From the NCBI GenBank assembly GCA_902772755.1, contig CACYCD010000107.1:1-5460 (forward strand): a DNA stretch of 5,460 bases, given 5' to 3'. Of this stretch, positions 1 to 4,919 are shown in pieces. The stretch comes from an uncultured Ruminococcus sp. (GTDB taxonomy: Bacteria; Bacillota; Clostridia; Oscillospirales; Acutalibacteraceae). The translations under genes were made by a program, and so were the position numbers. The notes beneath the pieces are model-generated. The model did not search any database and had not been told where the DNA came from. It was given only the letters and a program-made list of their open reading frames with translations. Numbering within the stretch: the first letter of the stretch is position 1; the number at the start of each line of letters is the position of its first letter.

Positions 1-1061
1 ATGATAGTGAGGATCTCGGGTGTGATCTCTCTGATAAGGTTCTTGTTCCACTTTTCAAGAGCCTCACCGAGGACTGTGTGGTTTGTATATGCAAAAGTCT
101 TCTGTGCGATCTCAAGAGCATCCTCAAAGCCGATACCCTCAAGACCAAGAAGTCTGATAAGCTCGGGAATGGAGATGACGGGGTGGGTGTCGTTGAGCTG
201 GATAGCAATTTCCTCAGAGAACTTTCCAAAATCATTGCCGTGCTTAGCCTTGTATCTCTTGATGATATCCTGGAGAGAAGCGGAGCAGAAGAAGTACTGC
301 TGTTTCAGACGAAGGAGCTTGCCCTCGTGGCTGTTGTCGTTGGGATAGAGAACACGGGAGATGTTCTCGGCATCGTTTCTTTCCTTGACAGCCTTATCGT
401 AGTGTGAGTCGTTGAATTCGTGAAAGTCGAACTCCTTAACAGGCTCTGCCTGCCAAAGGCGAAGAGTGTTGATGCTCTTTCCGCCGTAGCCGATAACTGC
501 CATATCATAGGGAACAGCCTTAACTGTCTGATCTCTGAACTTGACCTCAACGATATCCTCATCACGGCGGATACACCAGGGATCTCTGAACTTCTGCCAG
601 TTGTCAGCCTCCTCTACCTGATAGCCGTTTACTATGGACTGCTTGAAAAGACCGTACTTATAACGGATTCCGTATCCGTCAAGCGGGACCTCCTGAGTAG
701 CTGCGGAGTCAAGGAAGCAGGCGGCAAGTCTGCCCAGACCGCCGTTGCCCAAAGCGGCGTCGTCAATGTCCTCAAAGACATTTATATCAATGCCCTTGGA
801 TTTGAGAAGCTTCTTTGTTTCATCAAGAATGCCCATACAATAGAGGTTATTGTACATCATTCTGCCCATGAGGAACTCGGCGGAGAAGTAGTATGCACGT
901 CTGCCATCTGCGTGCTTTGTTTTGCACTTCTCCCAATCATTGGCGATCTCACCCATCATAGTCTTGCCGAGGCAGAGGTGAAGCTCGGGAACCGAAAGCT
1001 GCTTCAGTGATTTGCAAAACGAATTTTTTGCGGTCAATTCAAGGTTGTCAATTATGCTCAT
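1..1061 (-). CDS. glgP: Glycogen/maltodextrin phosphorylase (GT35), N-terminal part, runs off the left edge
   Basis: Alpha-glucan phosphorylase, a cytoplasmic PLP enzyme that cleaves terminal alpha-1,4-linked glucose of glycogen or maltodextrin with phosphate to give glucose-1-phosphate. The reverse strand is open from the ATG at 1061 to the window edge, giving 353 residues of a family that is usually about 800. Recognisable GT35 blocks in order are YYFSAEFLMGR (57-67), ALGNGGLGRLAACFLDS (103-119), GYGIRYKYGLFKQ (129-141), a QQYFFCSASLQDI block (254-266) and IQLNDTHPVISIPEL (287-301). The PLP lysine and the C-terminal domain lie outside the window. The start is set by GGAGGA (1075-1070), eight bases upstream, which lies inside the last codons of malQ. 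The malQ stop and this ATG are one base apart, so the two are very probably co-transcribed and translationally coupled. Substrate preference (glycogen or maltodextrin) cannot be told from this part. Family assignment is near certain. Confidence 0.96.
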   Translation of the reverse strand, partial: MSIIDNLELTAKNSFCKSLKQLSVPELHLCLGKTMMGEIANDWEKCKTKHADGRRAYYFSAEFLMGRMMYNNLYCMGILDETKKLLKSKGIDINVFEDIDDAALGNGGLGRLAACFLDSAATQEVPLDGYGIRYKYGLFKQSIVNGYQVEEADNWQKFRDPWCIRRDEDIVEVKFRDQTVKAVPYDMAVIGYGGKSINTLRLWQAEPVKEFDFHEFNDSHYDKAVKERNDAENISRVLYPNDNSHEGKLLRLKQQYFFCSASLQDIIKRYKAKHGNDFGKFSEEIAIQLNDTHPVISIPELIRLLGLEGIGFEDALEIAQKTFAYTNHTVLGEALEKWNKNLIREITPEILTI

Positions 1062-1062
1062 T

Positions 1063-2556
1063 TTATTTTTCCTCCAATCTGGAACTTTTTATAACCATAT
1101 CCTTCAGCTGAGCGGCAAGCTCATCGGTGAGTGTTGAGCTGTCGATTCTCCACACCCAGTTTCCGCCCAGAGTTGAGGGAACATTGATTCTTGCCTCAGT
1201 GCCTAAGCCCAGGATATCCTGCATCTGAATGATTGCAGTGTTGGCAACGCTCTCATAGGCAGTCCTGATAAGACCCCAGTTGAAAGCCTCCCACTCAGGC
1301 ATCTTGCAGTACTCTCTTGCAAAGGCAATGTCCTCGGGCTTAGCCTTAGCCATCCAGCCCATAAGGGTGTCATTGTCGTGAGTACCTGTATAAACAACAC
1401 AATTTTCTGTGTAGTTATGGGGCAAATAGTCGTTGGCTTCTCCGCTGTCAAAGGCAAATTCAAGCACCTTCATACCGGGATAGCCTGTTTCGTCAAGCAA
1501 CTTCTTAACGCTGTCAAAGAGGTCGCCCAGATCCTCTGCAACGATGGGGAGATCGCCTAACTTTTCTTTCATAAGGTCGAAGAACTCTATGCCGGGACCG
1601 TCATACCAGTCGCCGTCAATAGCGTTTTCAGCCGGATAAGGGATAGCGTAGTAGGTGTCAAATGCTCTGAAATGGTCTATTCTGAGGATATCGAACAGCT
1701 TTGCAGCTGCGGCGATCCTCTCAAACCACCACTCGTAGCCTGTTTCCTGGAGGTAATCCCAGTAATACAGGGGGTTGCCCCACAGCTGACCCGTAGCCGA
1801 GAAATAATCCGGAGGACAGCCGGCAACGCAGACAGGCTCGTTGTTCTCATCGAACCAAAATATCTCGGGATTTGCCCAAGTGTCTGCGGAATCCATGGCA
1901 ACGTAGATGGGCATATCGCCGAGGATCTTAATTCCCAGACCGTTTACATAAGCACGGAAGCTCTCCCACTGCTCATAGAACTTGAACTGCAGGAATGACC
2001 AGAAATCGATCTCGTCCTTGAACTTCTTCTCATACTTTTTGATGGCATCGGGTTCTCTCTGCTTGATAGCCTCATCGGGCCACTCAGTCCACGACTTCAT
2101 ATCAAAGGACTTTTTGACAGCCATATAAAGTGCATAGTTGCCCAGCCAGTCGCTGTTTTTATTTTTAAAGTCGTTAAATGCTTTTTTGTCGCCCTTCTTT
2201 TTGAAATTTTCATACGCTGTTCTCAGAACATCAAATCTATAGTAATAGATGGTAGCGTAATCGATCTCAAAGGGGGAATCACCCCAGTAGCCCTTGTCGA
2301 TATCCTCCTGAGTAAGCAAGCCCTCGTCCTTGAGTGTGTCAAGGTCTATCATATAAGGGTTGCCTGCAAAGGTAGAAAATGACTGATACGGTGAATCGCC
2401 GTAGCTGGTGGGTCCTACGGGGAGGATCTGCCAGATCTTCTGACCTGCCTTTTTGAGGAAATCTGCAAACTCACGAGCCTCCTTGCCCAAAGTGCCAATG
2501 CCGTAGGGCGATGATAGGCTGGTAATCGGCATCAATATGCCGGCTTCTCTTTCCAT
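1063..2556 (-). CDS. malQ: 4-alpha-glucanotransferase (amylomaltase, GH77)
   Basis: Cytoplasmic disproportionating enzyme that transfers alpha-1,4-glucan segments between maltodextrins, releasing glucose and making longer chains that phosphorylase can use. The 497-residue protein has the compact length of the Thermus amylomaltase type (about 500) rather than the longer E. coli type. It opens with GILMPITSLSSPYGIG (6-21). The GH77 catalytic triad is visible: nucleophile D294 in LRIDHFRAF, acid/base E341 in VAEDLGDL, and transition-state stabiliser D394 in GTHDND. The LGDMPIYVA strand (212-220) is also typical. An in-frame TTG six codons upstream (2574) would lengthen it, but the ATG at 2556 has GGAG (2568-2565) eight bases before it and gives the normal N-terminus, so I chose the ATG. 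It lies 137 bases after pncC with a candidate promoter between, and one base before glgP, matching a maltodextrin/glycogen catabolic operon. Confidence 0.97.
   Translation of the reverse strand: MEREAGILMPITSLSSPYGIGTLGKEAREFADFLKKAGQKIWQILPVGPTSYGDSPYQSFSTFAGNPYMIDLDTLKDEGLLTQEDIDKGYWGDSPFEIDYATIYYYRFDVLRTAYENFKKKGDKKAFNDFKNKNSDWLGNYALYMAVKKSFDMKSWTEWPDEAIKQREPDAIKKYEKKFKDEIDFWSFLQFKFYEQWESFRAYVNGLGIKILGDMPIYVAMDSADTWANPEIFWFDENNEPVCVAGCPPDYFSATGQLWGNPLYYWDYLQETGYEWWFERIAAAAKLFDILRIDHFRAFDTYYAIPYPAENAIDGDWYDGPGIEFFDLMKEKLGDLPIVAEDLGDLFDSVKKLLDETGYPGMKVLEFAFDSGEANDYLPHNYTENCVVYTGTHDNDTLMGWMAKAKPEDIAFAREYCKMPEWEAFNWGLIRTAYESVANTAIIQMQDILGLGTEARINVPSTLGGNWVWRIDSSTLTDELAAQLKDMVIKSSRLEEK
1070..1075 (-). 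promoter_or_regulatory. Ribosome binding site of glgP inside the malQ 3' end
   Basis: On the minus strand GGAGGA lies eight bases before the glgP ATG and is part of the last Glu-Glu codons of malQ. With TAA and ATG separated by a single A, ribosomes finishing malQ are placed directly on the glgP start, which suggests translational coupling. Confidence 0.8.
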
Positions 2557-2662
2557 GTTGTCAACTCCGTTCAAAAAAATTTCTCAATATAGCCGAATAA
2601 CAGCTGAGAATAAGGTTTCTACTTCAATCAATGTCAAAATAATCGAAACGCAAAAATTCACG

Positions 2663-2697
2663 CTTATAATTTTAACATAAAAGATGACAAAAATCAA
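2663..2697 (-). promoter_or_regulatory. Candidate promoter(s) for malQ-glgP
   Basis: Two overlapping sigma-A-like pairs are visible on the minus strand. One is TTGTCA (2690-2685), 16 bp, TATAAG (2668-2663). The other is TTGATT (2697-2692), 17 bp, TAAAAT (2674-2669), whose -35 overlaps the pncC stop codon. Either would give a leader of roughly 100 bases before malQ. A perfect TTGACA (2637-2632) further downstream has only a poor -10 (CTTATT) at 17 bp. I see no terminator hairpin after pncC and no clear CcpA cre box, so read-through from pncC is also possible. Confidence 0.5.
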
Positions 2698-3236
2698 GTA
2701 TTTTCTATTGCATTTTCTGCTAAAACCAGAATTATTGCCAAATTGCTTGCCATATCACGGATTTTTTCTCTGTTATGACTCTCAAACGTGCAAAGCTCGG
2801 TGCGGAAGGAGGTTGTTTTTTCTTTTGAAGAAATTCCGATGTACACCAGCCCGACGGGTTTTTCCGCTGTGCCTCCCGTGGGACCTGCGATGCCCGTGGT
2901 GGATACGCCTAAATCCGCACCGGCAAGCTCCCTCACTCCCCGTGCCATCTGCTCGGCAGTCTCGGCACTGACAGCACCCAACGTTTCAAGTGTCTGTGCC
3001 GATACACCGAGGACTTTTTCCTTGATAAAATTGGCATAGGAGCAAACTCCGCAGTCAAACACCCTGCTCGCTCCGCTGACGGAGGTCAGCTTTTGCGATA
3101 TCATTCCGCCCGTACAGCTCTCCGCCGTGGCTATTTTCAGGTCACGTTCGGCAAGTGTCTGCACCAGCTTTTCCTGCGGAGAAATATCCCCAAAGGAAGC
3201 AATCAGTTTTTCATAGTCTTTTTCGGTAATAATCAT
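2694..3236 (-). CDS. pncC: Nicotinamide-nucleotide amidohydrolase (stand-alone CinA C-terminal domain)
   Basis: Stand-alone CinA-C protein of 180 residues. Characterised members deamidate nicotinamide mononucleotide to nicotinate mononucleotide in the pyridine nucleotide cycle that recycles NMN into NAD. Family signatures are ATAESCTGG (36-44, with the serine proposed as nucleophile), CGVCSYANFIKEKVLGV (62-78, corresponding to the usual GGVVxYSNxxK block, Y67 and K72), and GVSTTGIAGPTGG (110-122) followed by EKPVGLVYIG (125-134). No N-terminal MoCF-like domain of full-length CinA is present; about 20 residues precede the core. The frame is open to an ATG at 3281, but that ATG lies just inside the upstream promoter between -35 and -10, so it would not be on the main transcript. 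The ATG at 3236, with GGTGATG shortly before it, is preferred. The gene is divergent from rsmE. The molecular function follows from the family; a broader role is unknown. Confidence 0.92.
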   Translation of the reverse strand: MIITEKDYEKLIASFGDISPQEKLVQTLAERDLKIATAESCTGGMISQKLTSVSGASRVFDCGVCSYANFIKEKVLGVSAQTLETLGAVSAETAEQMARGVRELAGADLGVSTTGIAGPTGGTAEKPVGLVYIGISSKEKTTSFRTELCTFESHNREKIRDMASNLAIILVLAENAIENT

Positions 3237-3269
3237 ATTTTCATCACCCGAATCAATTACAATATATGT

Positions 3270-3298
3270 ATTATACCACATCTGAACAGATATTGCAA
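3270..3298 (-). promoter_or_regulatory. pncC promoter (extended -10)
   Basis: On the minus strand TTGCAA (3298-3293), a 17-bp spacer and a perfect TATAAT (3275-3270) preceded by TG at the extended -10 position. Transcription would start near 3263, about 27 bases before the pncC ATG. The -35 hexamer is its own reverse complement and also serves the rsmE promoter on the other strand. Confidence 0.8.
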
Positions 3299-3321
3299 TT
3301 GTTATTATTTTCTGATATAAT
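3293..3321 (+). promoter_or_regulatory. rsmE-mtnN promoter (extended -10)
   Basis: TTGCAA (3293-3298), a 17-bp spacer and a perfect TATAAT (3316-3321) with TG at 3313-3314 as extended -10. Transcription would begin near 3328, leaving a leader of about 25 bases. It shares its -35 with the oppositely directed pncC promoter, and both have identical spacing. Confidence 0.8.
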
Positions 3322-3337
3322 AAAATTTATGAAATGT

Positions 3338-3345
3338 AAGGAGGG
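3338..3345 (+). promoter_or_regulatory. Ribosome binding site that fixes the rsmE start
   Basis: AAGGAGGG lies seven bases before the ATG at 3353. The frame is open upstream to 3266, but those codons run through the promoter, so 3353 is the real start. Confidence 0.9.
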
Positions 3346-3352
3346 TAGCCCG

Positions 3353-4075
3353 ATGCCTCATTTTTTTATTGACGAGGAAATAAGCTGTGACCGCTTCACC
3401 GTTGGCGGTGAGGACGGACGGCACATCGTAAAAAGTCTGAGAATGTCCGTGGGAGAAGCGTTGACCCTCTGCTCGCCGTCGGGTACTCTCCACGAGGGGA
3501 GCATATCGGGCATAACGGCTGATACCGTTGAGGTGGCTATCAGCTCCCACACGCCGAGTCAGGCTGAACCGAATGTTCGGGTAAGTCTGTATCAGGCTCT
3601 GCCAAAGGGTGACAAGATGGAATTTATCATTCAAAAAGCTGTTGAGCTTGGCGTGACGGAGATCGTCCCCGTGATCTCATCAAGGTGCATCAGCCGTCCC
3701 GACTCTAAATCACTGGATAAAAAGCTCGCACGCTGGCAGAAAATTGCTAAGCAGGCGGCTATGCAAAGCGGACGGGGGATAATCCCAAAGGTTCGTGGCT
3801 GTATTTCCTTTAAGGAGGCTGTACGCACTGCCGGCGGTGAGAAGATCATCTTTTATGAGCTGGGCGGAGAGCGTGTGAGAGATATCCTCACCGATAAGCC
3901 GTCGGAGTTGAGCATCTTTATAGGCAGTGAGGGCGGATTCAGCAGTGAAGAAGTTTCCGCCGTCACCCAAAGCGGAGGAAAGACCGCAACGCTCGGCAAG
4001 CGTATCCTGAGAGCGGAGACTGCACCGCTTGCGGCACTTGCAATAATTATGTATCAAACAGGAAATATGGAATAG
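3353..4075 (+). CDS. rsmE: 16S rRNA (uracil-1498-N3)-methyltransferase RsmE
   Basis: SAM-dependent methyltransferase of the SPOUT (trefoil-knot) class that makes m3U1498 in helix 44 of 16S rRNA, acting on the assembled small subunit. The 240 residues match the usual length (about 240-250). The N-terminal PUA-like domain starts MPHFFIDEE and contains GEDGRHIVKSLRMSVGE (19-35). The knot domain has QALPKGDKMEFIIQKAVELG (81-100), a conserved AAMQSGRGIIPKV block (135-147), and the cofactor-binding loops FIGSEGGF (189-196) and LGKRILRAETAPLAAL (214-229). The start follows from AAGGAGGG seven bases upstream. mtnN begins 11 bases after the stop, with its ribosome binding site overlapping the rsmE stop codon, so they form an operon. 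In many bacteria rsmE follows prmA; here it is instead the first gene after a divergent promoter. RsmE releases S-adenosylhomocysteine, the substrate of the next gene. Confidence 0.97.
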   Translation: MPHFFIDEEISCDRFTVGGEDGRHIVKSLRMSVGEALTLCSPSGTLHEGSISGITADTVEVAISSHTPSQAEPNVRVSLYQALPKGDKMEFIIQKAVELGVTEIVPVISSRCISRPDSKSLDKKLARWQKIAKQAAMQSGRGIIPKVRGCISFKEAVRTAGGEKIIFYELGGERVRDILTDKPSELSIFIGSEGGFSSEEVSAVTQSGGKTATLGKRILRAETAPLAALAIIMYQTGNME

Positions 4076-4086
4076 GAGTGAAGAAA

Positions 4087-4776
4087 ATGACAGGTATTAT
4101 TTGTGCTTTAAAAATCGAAATAGAGGGACTGCTCAACATTATGCACGAGTTCAGAAAGCAGACCGTGGCAGGGCTGGACTTCTACAGCGGAAAGATAAAC
4201 GACAAGGACGTTGTGCTGACTGAGTGCGGTATAGGCAAGGTCAATGCCGCCATCGGCACGCAGATAATGATAGACTACTACAAGCCCGATGTGATCATAA
4301 ATTCCGGCATCGCCGGCAGTCTGTCAACCGAGCTGAAAATAGGCGATATCGTCATCTCGAAGGACTGCGTACAGCACGATATGAACGGCATCGAGCTGGG
4401 CGACCCCAGGGGGGAGATCTGGTATACAGATGAAAAACGTATAGATATCCCTGCCGACAAGGCTACATACGAAAAGCTGTATGAGTGCTGCAAGATATTG
4501 AAGGGTGTAAAAACAAGGATAGGCAGAGTTGCCACGGGTGATATCTTTATTGCCGCCGTGGGAAAAAGACAGTTTATCGCAAATCATTTTCACGCACTGT
4601 GCTGTGAGATGGAGGGCGGTGCTGTGGGACAGGTTTGCTACAGAAACAAGGTTCCCTATGCCGTACTGCGTTCAATCAGCGATGATATGACAACAAATAC
4701 CGCAGCGGATTTCAGAGAGTTCAGATTTATCGCCGCCGAACACTCCATAGCTGTTATCAAGGAATTTTTGAAATAA
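4087..4776 (+). CDS. mtnN: 5'-methylthioadenosine/S-adenosylhomocysteine nucleosidase
   Basis: Cytoplasmic nucleosidase that hydrolyses SAH and methylthioadenosine to adenine plus S-ribosylhomocysteine or methylthioribose. It relieves product inhibition of methyltransferases and feeds methionine salvage and, where LuxS is present, AI-2 synthesis. The 229 residues fit the family (about 230). Landmarks are the N-terminal strand GIICALKIEIE with catalytic E11, GIGKVNAAIGTQ (48-59), INSGIAGSL (71-79), ATGDIFIA (149-156), EMEGGAV with ribose-binding E176, and SISDDM with catalytic acid D199; these correspond to E12, E174 and D197 of the E. coli enzyme. A GTG at 4078 is in frame, but it is part of the AGGAG ribosome binding site (4074-4078) that sits eight bases before the ATG at 4087, so the ATG is chosen. 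It is the second gene after rsmE. A strong hairpin follows the stop. All catalytic residues are present; specificity for SAH or MTA cannot be read from sequence. Confidence 0.95.
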   Translation: MTGIICALKIEIEGLLNIMHEFRKQTVAGLDFYSGKINDKDVVLTECGIGKVNAAIGTQIMIDYYKPDVIINSGIAGSLSTELKIGDIVISKDCVQHDMNGIELGDPRGEIWYTDEKRIDIPADKATYEKLYECCKILKGVKTRIGRVATGDIFIAAVGKRQFIANHFHALCCEMEGGAVGQVCYRNKVPYAVLRSISDDMTTNTAADFREFRFIAAEHSIAVIKEFLK

Positions 4777-4784
4777 ATGATATT

Positions 4785-4816
4785 TAGGGCATTGTGCAAA
4801 TTCGTACAATGCCCTA
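4785..4816 (+). terminator. Strong hairpin after mtnN, possible terminator without a U-tract
   Basis: Eleven perfect base pairs (TAGGGCATTGT at 4785-4795 with ACAATGCCCTA at 4806-4816), extended inward by a G-U and a C-G pair to a 13-bp stem with a six-base loop (AAATTC). The G-U pair is possible only in rightward RNA; the leftward copy would have an A-C mismatch. It begins nine bases after the mtnN stop, as a terminator would. However, the tail reads TTGACAAAAC rather than a run of U, so ordinary intrinsic termination is uncertain. It could instead stabilise the rsmE-mtnN mRNA 3' end or be a dispersed hairpin repeat. Confidence 0.55.
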
Positions 4817-4845
4817 TTGACAAAACGGTTTCAGTATGGTATGAT
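4817..4845 (+). promoter_or_regulatory. feoAB promoter (extended -10)
   Basis: Perfect -35 TTGACA (4817-4822), 17-bp spacer, TATGAT (4840-4845) with TG at the extended -10 position. This is the best promoter in the window. Transcription would start near 4852, giving a leader of about 68 bases before the feoAB TTG start. The -35 begins directly at the foot of the hairpin after mtnN. Confidence 0.82.
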
Positions 4846-4861
4846 TAGCCTACACTAACTG

Positions 4862-4880
4862 TTAGCGTTAGCTAACCTGA
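4862..4880 (+). promoter_or_regulatory. Candidate metal-regulator operator (DtxR/IdeR-like box) in the feoAB leader
   Basis: TTAGCGTTAGCTAACCTGA agrees at 14 of 19 positions with the DtxR/IdeR iron-box consensus TWAGGTTAGSCTAACCTWA; the right half matches 9 of 10. It contains a perfect 10-bp palindrome, GTTAGCTAAC (4867-4876), and lies just downstream of the predicted start site, where a bound repressor would block transcription. More CTAAC/GTTAG half-sites lie directly upstream (4855-4865). The position before an iron transporter supports iron- or manganese-responsive control. The regulator itself is not in the window, so its identity is inferred. Confidence 0.6.
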
Positions 4881-4904
4881 GCTTGGTTTTAACCGGCTTT
4901 GAGA

Positions 4905-4913
4905 AGAGGGGTG
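4905..4913 (+). promoter_or_regulatory. Ribosome binding site that supports a TTG start for feoAB
   Basis: AGAGGGGTG ends six bases before TTG at 4920, with its G-run eight bases away. The in-frame GTG at 4911 is part of this site and has no suitable binding site of its own, so TTG is the better start. It yields MKLTEIKAGQ, a typical FeoA N-terminus. Confidence 0.7.
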
Positions 4914-4919
4914 TACATA

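Noticed and set aside
1..407. Two overlapping rightward frames at the left edge
   Set aside because: Both are antisense shadows of the glgP coding sequence.
420..1010. Rightward open frame of 196 codons
   Set aside because: It lies antisense to glgP, which has unmistakable GT35 motifs on the other strand; the frame has no ribosome binding site and matches no family I recognise.
2557..2574. TTG start that lengthens MalQ by six residues
   Set aside because: Its codons contain the GGAG ribosome binding site of the ATG at 2556, which gives the usual GH77 N-terminus.
2600..2693. CcpA cre site or LacI-type operator upstream of malQ
   Set aside because: No stretch matches the cre consensus well; the CG-containing segment near 2645 is not a convincing dyad.
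3237..3281. N-terminal extension of PncC by 15 residues
   Set aside because: The upstream ATG sits between the -35 and -10 boxes of the pncC promoter, so it would be absent from the transcript.
3266..3352. N-terminal extension of RsmE by 29 residues
   Set aside because: These codons run through the predicted -35 and -10 boxes and start site; AAGGAGGG and a family-typical MPHFF start at 3353 decide otherwise.
4861..4876. Hairpin GTTAGC-GTTA-GCTAAC as a riboswitch or attenuator
   Set aside because: The stem has six A/T-rich pairs, no alternative pairing partner and no U-run; the repeated half-sites fit a protein-binding operator better.
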